64,000 bases of DNA from contig NZ_JAMYDU010000012.1 in assembly GCF_024138395.1 (NCBI RefSeq), positions 62,001 to 126,000 on the forward strand, in the 5' to 3' direction. This stretch comes from Pseudomonas mandelii (GTDB lineage: Bacteria > Pseudomonadota > Gammaproteobacteria > Pseudomonadales > Pseudomonadaceae). Positions 41,155 to 49,628 of the stretch are shown here, piece after piece. The first letter of the stretch is position 1. Every line of letters begins with the position of its first letter. The position numbers and the translations under genes were made by a program. The notes under the pieces were generated by a model, which was given only the letters and a program-made list of their open reading frames with translations, was not told where the DNA came from and ran no database searches.

Positions 41155-42263
41155 AAAGATTGCTGATTATTCTGCAGGACCTGAGCGGTGGTGGCGCCGA
41201 AAAAATGATGGTGCGCCTCGCTGGAGCGCTGACTGATGCAGGCAATGACGTGACCTTGCTGATGCTCACCGGCGCAGGCGTGAACTCGGCTGGCCTCGAC
41301 CCCCGGGTCAAACAGGTGGAATTGCACAGTGCGCGCAGTTCCCGGGCAGTGCCGGCGCTGGCACGCTTTCTTCGCCACAATCGCTTTGACGCGCAACTGG
41401 CCGCCCTCACCCATGTCAACGTCGTGGCCATCGCCGCCGCCGCGCTGTCCGGTACGCTGGCGCGCCTGCATGTCAGCGAGCGCAACGCGTTTTCCCATGA
41501 CAAATACGTCAACCCCGCATTGAAAGTGCGTACGGCCTATCTGCTGGCACCGCTGCTGTATCGACTCATTCCCAATCCGGTGATCTGCGTCTCGCGCGGT
41601 GTCGCCCAGGACCTGGTCGACACCACCATTACCCGCCCGCAGGATGTCACCATCGCTGACAACCCGGTGCTCGACAACGATTTTCGTGACAAGGCGCCGG
41701 CACGTCCGAACCACCGCTGGCTGTCGAAAAAAACCACCCCGGTGATTGTCGCCGTAGGTCGCCTGGCACAGCAAAAAGGCTTCGACGTATTGCTCGATGC
41801 CTTCGCCCGATTACCCGATCCCAATACCCGATTGATCATTTTCGGCGAAGGCGCGCTCAGAACCGAATTGCTCGAGCAGGCCGTCACCCTGGGTGTGGCC
41901 CACAGATTCGATCTGCCGGGCTACACCAGCGATCCATTGGCGGAAGTGGCAGCGGCCGATTGCTTTGTGCTGTCGTCGCGTTTCGAGGGCAGCCCCAATG
42001 CGCTGGTCGAGGCCATGTCCACGGGCACCCCGGTGGTGGCGACGCACTGCCCTTATGGCCCGCAAGAGATTCTCGACAATGGCACGGTCGCCCCGCTGGT
42101 GGCGGTCGACGACCCTGACGCACTGGCACAGGCAATCACCGTGGAACTGTCGTTGCCGCGTGATTCAAACCGCCAGGCCCGCATTGATGCCGCTGCCCGC
42201 TTCGTCAGCGCCTGCGCGGCGAAAACCTATCTGGACGCTTTACTTGGAAGCCAGTCGTCATGA
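41151..42263 (+). CDS. Glycosyltransferase family 4
   Basis: A 370-residue GT-B transferase with the N-terminal GGGAEKMMVRLAGAL pattern and the donor site AVGRLAQQKGFDVLLDAF, SSRFEGSPNALVEAMSTGTP and CPYGPQEILDNG (GT4 E-x7-E). The ATG at 41151 lies within the previous stop (ATGA), and its own stop overlaps the polymerase start in the same way. It is related to but distinct from the GT4 encoded just upstream. Confidence 0.87.
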   Translation: MKRLLIILQDLSGGGAEKMMVRLAGALTDAGNDVTLLMLTGAGVNSAGLDPRVKQVELHSARSSRAVPALARFLRHNRFDAQLAALTHVNVVAIAAAALSGTLARLHVSERNAFSHDKYVNPALKVRTAYLLAPLLYRLIPNPVICVSRGVAQDLVDTTITRPQDVTIADNPVLDNDFRDKAPARPNHRWLSKKTTPVIVAVGRLAQQKGFDVLLDAFARLPDPNTRLIIFGEGALRTELLEQAVTLGVAHRFDLPGYTSDPLAEVAAADCFVLSSRFEGSPNALVEAMSTGTPVVATHCPYGPQEILDNGTVAPLVAVDDPDALAQAITVELSLPRDSNRQARIDAAARFVSACAAKTYLDALLGSQSS

Positions 42264-43594
42264 ACAAGCTGGAAGTCAGGTACACCACCCTGCGCAACGC
42301 CTTCACGTTGTTCGGCGTGCTGTTCTATACCCAGGTGATTGGATTTTTTTTCGGGCTGGCTGATGTGTCGAGGCTGGATGCCGCCGAAAAAGACCTCGAA
42401 GGCAACGCAATCAACCAGATCTGCGGCCTGATCACCCTGCTGGTACCGCTGTTTTTCTTCATTCGCAACAAGGTCTTCCTCAGCAAAAGTTTTTACCGGA
42501 ACAATGTCTTCCTGCTGATGTTCATGCTCTGCCTGGCCGCATCGATCAGTTGGTCCCACGACCCGATGTTAAGTTTCAGACGTTTTGTGGCGATCATCAG
42601 CGTGTTCTTCTTTGCAGGTTTCGTCGCCTACAACTACAGCCTCGAGAAAATCGCCTTCATGCTCGGCTGCATCATCGGCGCTGCAGCGTTTTTAGGCTTG
42701 ATATTCGCGCTGTTCAGGCCTGACATCGCCTTCGTTTATGGCGGTCCTCGCGATGGTGCGTTCAAAGGGATCTTCCCGGAAAAAAATGCCGGCGCACGGA
42801 TCAACGCGGTCGCTATTCTGTTACTGCTGCCGATGATCCGTCAGCGCAATCCCTGGGCCCTCCTCTGCTCGTTGTTTTCGCTGATCGCGATTGCGCTGGC
42901 CCAATCCGCCACCGCCATAGCGCTGATCTGCGCAGGCACGGTGAGCTATTGGTACTTCCTCACGCTGATCCGCTTGCACATCAACCGTTCATGGCCAGCG
43001 TTCCTCGGTACGATGATCGTCTATGTGCTGATCTGTTTTTTTCTATACAGCAATTATGCGTTGCTGCTGGAGCTGACCGGTCGTGACCCGTCACTCACCG
43101 ACCGCACGCGGATCTGGGAACTGCTCACACCACTGATCGAAGCCGAATTTCTCAAGGGTTACGGCTTCGGCGCCTTCTGGTCCAGCCCAAGCGCTGAAGT
43201 ATTCATCAACCGTTGGGGTTACATCGGCAATGCCCACAGCGGTTACATGGAAACCTTGCTTAACGGCGGCATCGTTCAGTTGATAGCGCTGATCTTGATG
43301 CTGGTCCAGGCGCTGATCAAACACTATCGGGCGGTGGTAGCTGATCAGTCGGCGCGGTTCCACGCCAGCGCAATGGTCATCATCGGATTGTTCATGCTCA
43401 CCAACTATGTGGCGTATGTCGTGCCTAACTACCGCTCGGCGGAGTTTCTGGTGTTCTGTGTCCTGGCCCTGTCATTCCGTCACCACCACGCCAAACGCCC
43501 CGGCCTGGCAAGACGTCCTTTCACGTCTGGGGATGGCGTCACGCTTGCGGGCGTACCCGCCAAAGCGATGTCCAAGGAGAACAGCCAGTGTTGA
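42260..43594 (+). CDS. wzy: Wzy-like polymerase (O-antigen ligase/polymerase family)
   Basis: A 444-residue inner-membrane protein with about 11-12 membrane segments and the large periplasmic loop of the Wzy_C/O-antigen ligase family, including LTGRDPSLTDRTRIWE followed by GYGFGAFW. It polymerises lipid-linked repeat units in the periplasm. The start overlaps the GT4 stop (ATGA). Because a Wzc-like protein, a Wza-like protein and a flippase are encoded around it, polymerase is more likely than ligase. Confidence 0.82.
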   Translation: MNKLEVRYTTLRNAFTLFGVLFYTQVIGFFFGLADVSRLDAAEKDLEGNAINQICGLITLLVPLFFFIRNKVFLSKSFYRNNVFLLMFMLCLAASISWSHDPMLSFRRFVAIISVFFFAGFVAYNYSLEKIAFMLGCIIGAAAFLGLIFALFRPDIAFVYGGPRDGAFKGIFPEKNAGARINAVAILLLLPMIRQRNPWALLCSLFSLIAIALAQSATAIALICAGTVSYWYFLTLIRLHINRSWPAFLGTMIVYVLICFFLYSNYALLLELTGRDPSLTDRTRIWELLTPLIEAEFLKGYGFGAFWSSPSAEVFINRWGYIGNAHSGYMETLLNGGIVQLIALILMLVQALIKHYRAVVADQSARFHASAMVIIGLFMLTNYVAYVVPNYRSAEFLVFCVLALSFRHHHAKRPGLARRPFTSGDGVTLAGVPAKAMSKENSQC

Positions 43595-43739
43595 ACGTTC
43601 CCTCCCAATTACCCTGCTCGGTCATCAGCGTGTTCCGGCGGATGCTCGAGCACTCGTGACGAGCGCTGATTTTCTTCGATGTAAACCGACCTTGCACAAT
43701 CCCTATGCACGGGTGAAAACACTGCGCAAGACGCCCTGA
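43588..43739 (+). pseudogene. Decayed GT2 glycosyltransferase remnant
   Basis: A GTG at 43588 with AAGGAG in front mirrors the start of the intact GT2 gene at 35194, and the first codons give LPCSVISVF. The sequence then passes directly to text matching the GT2 C-terminus (VISVFRRMLEHS versus VIGVYRQMLEYS). A TGA at 43657-43659 replaces a Trp codon and a one-base shift follows. Then KPTLHNPYARVKTLRK matches KPTLRYLYARVRSLRK before a stop at 43737. So the core was deleted and the rest decayed. Confidence 0.75.
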
Positions 43740-43754
43740 GTCTGGACCTTGCCC

Positions 43755-45173
43755 ATGGCCAATCGTCGCCTGATGACATTAATCTGGATCTTCACAGAAA
43801 AATTCGGCCTGATTTTCCTGTCCATGATTACCTTCATCGCTTTTGCCAGGCTCATGTCGCCGGCAGAGCTGGGGATGGGCACGGTGATCATTGCCATTGT
43901 CGAGGTACTGGCCATTCTCTACTCGTCAATGCTCGAAGACCCACTGGTACGTTTGGAGCATCTGGAAGAGAAACACATCTGTACGGCCTTCTGGTTCGCC
44001 GTGCTGATCAGCCTGGCTTCTATCGTCGTCATCTCGTTCGCCACAATGCTGTATACGACGTCCCTGATGATCCAGTGGATGACGGCGGCCGCCTCGGTGA
44101 AAATCCTCTTCACCATGATGGCGCGGGTGTATGTCGTGGAGATGCGCCGCACCAGCAACTTCAAGATGCTGGCCTCGCGCACGCTATTGGGCAAAGTGGC
44201 CGGTGGCGTGGGAGGCATTGCCATGGCGCTGTGGGGATTTGGCGCGTGGGCGTTGATCGCTCAGGTATTGATCATGGAGTTCGTTTCCGTCGTTGTATTG
44301 ATGCTCGGTAACCGCCGCCGGATTGCCTTCTACATCGACGGGCCATTCCTGCGCGAATTGTTGAGGGCCGGAACACCGGTTGCGATCAACGTGATGAGTT
44401 GGCAAATGCTGCAGCGCGGCGTCAATGTGGTACTCGGTATTACGGCCGGCACCCACGCCGTCGGTATGTTCAATATGGCCATGCGCATCATCGATCTGCC
44501 TCGCACGGCGATTTACAACGGCCTGATGAGTTATGCATTGCCGGTGTTTGCCCGGCGCGGCAGCGATACCCCGCGGTTGATCGGGTTGATCAGCGACTCG
44601 ACGGCAATCAGTGGTTTCCTGCTCACGCCGCTGTTCATCGGCATCGCGTTAACGGCCGAAGACATCATCCTGTTGATATTCGGCGCGAAATGGGCAGAAG
44701 CCATTCCCCTGCTGCAAGTGCTGGCGTGCACGGCAGCCATCGGCAACACCGCCATGTACGCCACGACAGCCCTGGTGGCGGTCAACTGCACCCACCTGAC
44801 TGTCAAGGCTGAAGTCGCAACCACGCTGCTGGCGCTGGCGCTGGTTTACAGCCTGGGTCACCACTACGCAGGCATGGCCGCAGCCGTGGCTTTGCTGGCG
44901 CGGATGGTGATCATCACGCCCCTGCAGATGCGTGGGTTGAACACGGCAATAGGTTACGGTTGGCGCCCTGTCTTCGAATCCAATTATCGCAGCGTGATCG
45001 CCTCGCTCATCATGGCTGCTGCCGTGGTGTTTGTTTCTTCGCACCTGGGTTTGCGCGGCTATCTGCACCTGGCCTGCAGCATCGGTGTCGGTACGCTGAC
45101 TTATGCGCTGGCCTATAGCGCGCTGCACCCGCGGTGGCCGCAGGAGTTCAAATCGGTGTTTACGGCTCGGTGA
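43755..45173 (+). CDS. wzx: Wzx-like polysaccharide flippase (PST/MOP family)
   Basis: A 472-residue protein with about 12-14 membrane segments. The N-terminal FTEKFGLIFLSMITFIAFARLMSPAELG pattern marks the oligosaccharide flippase family, and the mid-protein RAGTPVAINVMSWQMLQRGV is also typical. It moves undecaprenyl-linked repeat units across the inner membrane. The ATG at 43755 is taken; a TTG two codons earlier is possible and the ribosome site is weak, perhaps because a decayed gene now lies directly upstream. It is the last gene of the exopolysaccharide cluster. Confidence 0.85.
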   Translation: MANRRLMTLIWIFTEKFGLIFLSMITFIAFARLMSPAELGMGTVIIAIVEVLAILYSSMLEDPLVRLEHLEEKHICTAFWFAVLISLASIVVISFATMLYTTSLMIQWMTAAASVKILFTMMARVYVVEMRRTSNFKMLASRTLLGKVAGGVGGIAMALWGFGAWALIAQVLIMEFVSVVVLMLGNRRRIAFYIDGPFLRELLRAGTPVAINVMSWQMLQRGVNVVLGITAGTHAVGMFNMAMRIIDLPRTAIYNGLMSYALPVFARRGSDTPRLIGLISDSTAISGFLLTPLFIGIALTAEDIILLIFGAKWAEAIPLLQVLACTAAIGNTAMYATTALVAVNCTHLTVKAEVATTLLALALVYSLGHHYAGMAAAVALLARMVIITPLQMRGLNTAIGYGWRPVFESNYRSVIASLIMAAAVVFVSSHLGLRGYLHLACSIGVGTLTYALAYSALHPRWPQEFKSVFTAR

Positions 45174-45239
45174 ATACTCTTATCAATGCATGGGTATCTA
45201 CACATCTCTTGAGCACAGAGCTGGCGATTATTGCCCTTT

Positions 45240-45365
45240 GTAGGAGCGAGGCTTGCCCGCGAAGGCGGCCTGATAGCCAACCTGTTTCTTGCAGATGTAC
45301 TCCGATCAAAATTGTGGGAGCTGGCTTGCCTGCGATTGGCGGCCTGATAGTCGACGGGACTCTTT
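45240..45365. repeat. REP-type palindromic repeats
   Basis: Two units of the Pseudomonas REP kind (GTAGGAGCGAGGCTTGCCCG and GTGGGAGCTGGCTTGCCTGC), each followed by GGCGGCCTGATAG, in direct orientation. They start the 1.1-kb non-coding stretch 45174-46300. Confidence 0.75.
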
Positions 45366-45370
45366 GATCG

Positions 45371-45625
45371 GGTGCATATCCGTTTCTGCGGTTATGGCCG
45401 CTGGCGGTTTCGCTTTTACAGCGAGTCACTTTCGAAAAGCGCGAAAGTAACCAAAGCGCTTTTGCCCCGCCATTCGGTGCCTCGCCTAGGCTCGGCATGC
45501 CATAACGAAGGCATTGCTCCGGGGGCACGCCGCCATCGGCCATCCATGGCCGGGGGCGGCTACCGCGGCATCCTTGCCGCGGTGCCCCCTGCGCAACGCC
45601 TGCGTTCGGCCTCTGGGAAAGGGGC
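45371..45625 (+). repeat. Long inverted repeat, arm A
   Basis: About 255 bp, from GCATATCCGTTTCTGCGG to the GAAAGGGG end, that returns as a diverged reverse complement at 45945-46200. Shared blocks include TTTCGCTTTTACAGCGAGTC, AAAGTAACCAAA, GGTGCCTCGCCTAGGCTCGG and CGGCCATCCATGGCCG. This is a widespread Pseudomonas intergenic repeat; no transposase or conserved protein is encoded. Confidence 0.75.
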
Positions 45626-45690
45626 AACAGATCAAGATCAAAAGCCAAAGCAACGGCAAGCAACAGCAACCGCAAGATCAACAGCTTCGC

Positions 45691-45840
45691 GAGCAGGCTC
45701 GCTCCCACAGTTGGATCGGGTACATCCCGGGAAGATTGGTCGGCTGACGGGTCGCCATTGCAGGCAAGCCAGCTCCCACAATTGGACTGGGTACATTCGG
45801 GGAAGATTGGTCGGCTGACGGGTCGCCATCGCAGCGATGC
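45691..45840. repeat. Tandem REP repeats, period 71 bp
   Basis: Two direct copies starting GCTCCCACA at 45701 and 45772, each containing GATTGGTCGGCTGACGGGTC. They lie between the two arms of the long inverted repeat and are in the opposite sense to the REPs at 45240-45365. Confidence 0.75.
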
Positions 45841-45944
45841 GGCGACCCGACAAGCCACACAAAAATCAGCGCACATCCGCTCCGCTTTTCACCACTCAAC
45901 AGGCCGAGCGTTAGCTCGCCTGCAGCTGTTGATGTTGACGCACC

Positions 45945-46200
45945 GCCCCCTCGAGAGGCCGAGCGGAGGTTCTGCGCAGTGGGCAACCCGGCATGGATGC
46001 CGGGTTAGCCGCGCACGGCCATGGATGGCCGATCGCGGCGGGCCCACGGAGCAGGACCGGAGCGAGGGCATGCCGAGCCTAGGCGAGGCACCGAACGAAA
46101 GGGGCAGAAGCCTTTTGGTTACTTTGGGGCTTTTCCAAAGTGACTCGCTGTAAAAGCGAAACCAATAGAAGCCGTGACCGCAGCAACGGATATGTACACC
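45945..46200 (-). repeat. Long inverted repeat, arm B
   Basis: Reverse complement of arm A (45371-45625) with substitutions and indels; ends with GCAACGGATATG. Together with the REPs between them the arms fill the gap between wzx and galE. Confidence 0.75.
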
Positions 46201-46300
46201 GAATCGGGAAGACGTACAGCGTCCCACCCAACACCTGTCTCTCGCACGGATCGCACTCCCTATCTTGACCGTCTTCTTGTGACCGGAGGAGCGCCCTATC

Positions 46301-47365
46301 ATGGGAAAAACCACGCTGATTACAGGCGGAGCCGGCTACATCGGCTCTCATACCACTTTGGCCCTGATCAACGCCGGCCAGCAGGTGCTGGTGCTCGACA
46401 ACCTGTGCAACAGCTGCCGGGAATCGCTCACGCGTCTGGAGCGTTTGACCCTTGCTCGGGTCGATTTCATCGAAGGCGATATTCGCAATACAAAGCTGCT
46501 CGACGATATTTTCAGCCGCTACGACATCGATGCCGTGATGCACTTTGCCGGCCTCAAATCCGTCGAGGAAAGCGTTCGAAAGCCGCTGGATTATTACGCC
46601 AACAATGTGGTCGGCACGCTCAATCTCTGTCATGCGATGGCCCGCCACGAAGTCTTCAAACTGGTGTTCAGCTCATCGGCCACCGTGTATGGCGCCCCCC
46701 GGCAGATACCGATCATTGAAGACCTGGGCACCGGCAAACCGATAAGCCCCTACGGTCGCACCAAGCTCATGACCGAAGAATTGCTCGCCGATCTGTGCCT
46801 GTCGGATCCGCGCTGGAGCATCGCTGTGTTGCGCTACTTCAACCCGATCGGCGCGCACGAGAGCGGGCAGATCGGCGAAAACCCCAATGGCCGGCCCAAT
46901 AACCTGCTGCCTTGCCTGACCCAGGTCGCGATGGGGCGAGTGCCCGAACTTATGGTGTTTGGCAGCGACTATCCCACCATTGACGGAACGTGCGTGCGCG
47001 ACTACGTGCATGTGGTCGACCTTGCCGATGGCCATCTCAAAGCGCTGCAAGCTTTGCAGAGCAGAAACGGCGTCCATGCCTGGAACCTGGGAACCGGTAT
47101 TGGCTATAGCGTTCTGCAGATCATCCGCGCCTTCGAGGACATCACCGGTATTACCATTCCCTTTCGCTTCGCGCCGCGCCGCGCCGGCGATATTGCCGAA
47201 TGCTGGGCCAACCCCACCAAGGCCGGGCGGGATCTGGGCTGGTACGCACAGCGCGACCTGGTGCGGATGATCATCGACACCTGGCGATGGCAACTGCGTA
47301 ATCCGCATGGATACCACGCCCCGTCCGATTTATTGGCACCCGTTGCGGTAAAGCAACGGGTATGA
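46301..47365 (+). CDS. galE: UDP-glucose 4-epimerase
   Basis: A 354-residue extended SDR with NAD motif GGAGYIGSH (9-17), the SSATVYG strand and the catalytic pair in PYGRTK. The substrate region GACCxx-like RYFNPIGAHESGQIGE, followed by PNNLLPCLTQVA, and VRDYVHVVDLADGH are classic GalE. It interconverts UDP-glucose and UDP-galactose in the cytoplasm and can supply donors to the exopolysaccharide cluster just upstream. It is separated from that cluster by a repeat island, so it probably has its own promoter. GGAGGAG precedes the ATG. Confidence 0.92.
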   Translation: MGKTTLITGGAGYIGSHTTLALINAGQQVLVLDNLCNSCRESLTRLERLTLARVDFIEGDIRNTKLLDDIFSRYDIDAVMHFAGLKSVEESVRKPLDYYANNVVGTLNLCHAMARHEVFKLVFSSSATVYGAPRQIPIIEDLGTGKPISPYGRTKLMTEELLADLCLSDPRWSIAVLRYFNPIGAHESGQIGENPNGRPNNLLPCLTQVAMGRVPELMVFGSDYPTIDGTCVRDYVHVVDLADGHLKALQALQSRNGVHAWNLGTGIGYSVLQIIRAFEDITGITIPFRFAPRRAGDIAECWANPTKAGRDLGWYAQRDLVRMIIDTWRWQLRNPHGYHAPSDLLAPVAVKQRV

Positions 47366-47479
47366 GCAACAGGTCCATATCCAGGTATGTCCTGCTGATC
47401 ATCCCGGCAGCGGTTGTTTGCAACGCGCCTGGCGCGCGATGCCAGTCAGTTAAGCAATTTCAGCCGCGAGGCACTCTTT

Positions 47480-47610
47480 GTAGCAGCTGGCGAAGCCTGC
47501 GTTCGGCTGCGTAGCAGTCGTAAAATCAGAGATCGCGGTAGGTCAGGCAAACCACATCAGCCGGATTGACGACTGCTACGCAGCCGAACGCAGGCTTCGC
47601 CAGCTGCTAC
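47480..47610. repeat. Inverted-repeat element, copy 2
   Basis: Perfect 42-bp arms (47480-47521 and 47569-47610), starting GTAGCAGCTGGCG. The spacer matches the reverse complement of the spacer in the element at 17808-17952, so the two copies are in opposite orientation. It lies in the 344-bp gap between galE and the small gene at 47710; nothing else was seen there. Confidence 0.85.
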
Positions 47611-47709
47611 AGATCGCGTTATGGCTTAACTGATTGGCATCACGGCAAGTCTGGCTCCTACCCTGCACTACCCAAAAACCTGGAACACACCCTAAAAGAG
47701 GTCGCAGCA

Positions 47710-48003
47710 ATGAACGGTACGATGACTTCCGATCAAGCGATAGCCTGCCTAAACCTGGCGCTTGAACGTAACAAACAACTGTTCAGCGACGCCTATCAAT
47801 TGAGCCATGCCGCCCTTGATCTTCTCGATCAGCCCCACATGGACATCGAAAAGTTCACGCACTATCAGAAGAAAAGACGACAGGCCGATCTTAAATACCT
47901 GGAAGCCATCGAGCACTTGCGATTAATCAAGGCTGAATACCCGGTCCATCTCTTATCAGCTGAGACCTCAACACATCAGCCGCAGATTTCGGCTGAAGAA
48001 TGA
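47710..48003 (+). CDS. Small hypothetical protein
   Basis: A 97-residue, mostly helical, soluble protein (MNGTMTSDQAIACLNLALER start) with no signal peptide or recognised domain. AGAGG lies 9 bp before the ATG. The frame is open upstream through part of the inverted repeat, but that part is not protein-like. It stands alone between the repeat element and a convergent small gene. I do not recognise its function. Confidence 0.6.
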   Translation: MNGTMTSDQAIACLNLALERNKQLFSDAYQLSHAALDLLDQPHMDIEKFTHYQKKRRQADLKYLEAIEHLRLIKAEYPVHLLSAETSTHQPQISAEE

Positions 48004-48141
48004 CGAGCAGCCTGTCACCGCGATCCGGCACCGCACTTGCGCCCCGCAGGGCAAGTGACCCAGCTGCAATGGCACACCGATCAGGATCGTCGGCCCAATT
48101 CCCGCAAGAGCGAGCGGTGTGGTTTAAGGTCCCTGCACAAA

Positions 48142-48444
48142 TCAACCAACCTTGTCGTTGTCCTGTTCTGGCGTTTCGATGCCGGGCTCTGCTTCGCCAG
48201 GTTGTGGCCGCGTATTGGTAGTCGATGGCGCCTGCTCATCAGGCGCTTCATGCGGGTAACCGGGCATCCCTCGGGCGTCACTCGGGCCTTGGCGATGGTC
48301 TTCAGCGTTCCTTTCCTTGTCCCAGTCTGTGGTGGCATTCGGATCTTCATCGCGGCCCGCGGTACCGAGCACGCAGCCGTCGTCATTGGGGTTGCTCAAA
48401 TCCTCGGTGGGCTCATCTTTGGTGGTAGAAGGATCGGGTTTCAT
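48142..48444 (-). CDS. Small acidic, probably disordered hypothetical protein
   Basis: A 100-residue protein rich in Asp, Glu, Pro, Thr and Gly, starting MKPDPSTTKDEPTEDLSNPN, without hydrophobic segments; likely disordered. Similar short acidic proteins are common in Pseudomonas without known function. The ATG at 48444 follows GGAG; the frame continues upstream into the terminator region, which is not part of the gene. It lies downstream of the iminopeptidase terminator and so is transcribed separately. Confidence 0.6.
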   Translation of the reverse strand: MKPDPSTTKDEPTEDLSNPNDDGCVLGTAGRDEDPNATTDWDKERNAEDHRQGPSDARGMPGYPHEAPDEQAPSTTNTRPQPGEAEPGIETPEQDNDKVG

Positions 48445-48550
48445 CTCAGTCTCCAATACGAGGTAATGGAACTTCTTTGGAGACACTGTCCGTGCCAGAG
48501 TGCAGGGCAATTGACGAATGGTGTCTGCGACCTGAGCAATGATTCGGGCC

Positions 48551-48590
48551 AAAAAAAAAATGGACCTCTTTTCAGAGGTCCATTTTTTTA
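48551..48590. terminator. Bidirectional terminator left of the pip locus
   Basis: A hairpin with arms AATGGACCTCT and AGAGGTCCATT (48559-48583), flanked by ten A's and by seven T's, so it works on both strands. On the minus strand it ends the iminopeptidase gene that stops at 48642. Almost the same sequence ends the peptide operon at 56782. Confidence 0.85.
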
Positions 48591-48641
48591 TGCCTGGTTG
48601 CGGCAAGCAGGCCTGGGCCGACCCTCAAAGGTTATCCCACT

Positions 48642-49535
48642 CTACAAACACTCATCCAGAAAACTCACCACCGTCCCCATGCAACCAACCCGCTCCTCGA
48701 CATGAGGCATGTGGCTAGAGTTTTCGAACAACGCCCAACGCGCGTTCGGGATCAGCTCCAGATAGGGTTTGACCACCGTCGGTGTGGCTTCATCGTAGCG
48801 ACCGGAGATCACCAGCGTCGGCACGTTGATCTGTTGCAAGCGGTCGACAATGGTCCAGTCTTTCAGGCTGCCTATCACATGAAACTCCGTCGGCCCGCTC
48901 ATGGCATGGTAAACGGTGGGGTCGGCATCGACTTGGGCAAACGTACGCGCGACTTCATCCGGCCAGGGAAGGACGCGACACACATGATTGTCGTAAAAAA
49001 CCCTCGATGCTTCCTGATAAGCAACTGCTTGAAAATCCCCTGCCCGTTCGTACTCGAGCAATGTTTGATGCACACCGCCAGGCAGTAGTTTGCGTAAGCG
49101 GTTGGCTTCCTCAACCCAGACGCGCATATCCGCAGGGGAATTGGCGAGGATCAAGGCCCGTAGTCCCGCCGGTTGCCGTACGGCGTGCTCACTGGCGAGC
49201 ATGCCGCCCCAGGATTGCCCCAGCAGCGCGTAATTGTCGCTGATCTCAAGGTGATCGAGCAGGTTATCCAGTTCATCGAGAAACAGCGCTACATTCCAGA
49301 ACGAGGCGTCTTTTTCCGGTAGGTGGGTCGAGCGACCGTTACCCAGTTGGTCATAATGAACCACCGGATAGCCACTCGCGGCGATGTCCTTGAAAGCGTC
49401 GACGTAATCATGCGTGCAGCCCGGGCCGCCATGCAGAATCACCAGCGGTGTGTTTTTACCGTCGAACTTACCGGTGATGCGGTACCAGGTCTGATAAGGA
49501 CCAAAAGGTGCGAAGCCTTCGCGTATAGATGCCAT
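48642..49535 (-). CDS. pip: Proline iminopeptidase, alpha/beta hydrolase
   Basis: A 297-residue peptidase S33 family protein: oxyanion motif LHGGPGCTHDY, nucleophile elbow GQSWGG, acid in SGRYDEATP and catalytic His in NSSHMPHVEE. Proline iminopeptidases release N-terminal proline from small peptides; in plant-associated bacteria the neighbouring pip gene is the classic target of PAB-type LuxR solos. The ATG at 49535 follows AAAGAGA. It lies downstream of and in the same direction as the LuxR-solo gene, with a lux-box-like motif 61 bp before its start. An actual amidase acting on a plant-derived signal is an alternative role. Confidence 0.85.
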   Translation of the reverse strand: MASIREGFAPFGPYQTWYRITGKFDGKNTPLVILHGGPGCTHDYVDAFKDIAASGYPVVHYDQLGNGRSTHLPEKDASFWNVALFLDELDNLLDHLEISDNYALLGQSWGGMLASEHAVRQPAGLRALILANSPADMRVWVEEANRLRKLLPGGVHQTLLEYERAGDFQAVAYQEASRVFYDNHVCRVLPWPDEVARTFAQVDADPTVYHAMSGPTEFHVIGSLKDWTIVDRLQQINVPTLVISGRYDEATPTVVKPYLELIPNARWALFENSSHMPHVEERVGCMGTVVSFLDECL

Positions 49536-49596
49536 TTCTCTTTGCCGTCCCTGAAAAACCGTACGGCACACGATACCGGGATCAGATCCTCGAAAT

Positions 49597-49616
49597 AACT
49601 AGAGAAACAAATAGGT
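49597..49616 (-). promoter_or_regulatory. Candidate pip box (lux-box-like), copy 1
   Basis: On the minus strand this reads ACCTATTTGTTTCTCTAGTT. It shares ACCTAT-N8-CTAG-N-T with 50471-50490, in the same orientation relative to the target gene, and ends 61 bp before the iminopeptidase ATG at 49535. Confidence 0.55.
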
Positions 49617-49628
49617 TTCTGCCCTGTT

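Noticed and set aside
45691..45840. Tandem repeats considered as a CRISPR array
   Set aside because: Only two 71-bp units of REP type, no short regular spacers and no cas genes.
45371..46200. Inverted arms considered as an insertion sequence or composite transposon
   Set aside because: No transposase frame, no conserved protein between the arms; the arms are a known kind of Pseudomonas intergenic repeat.
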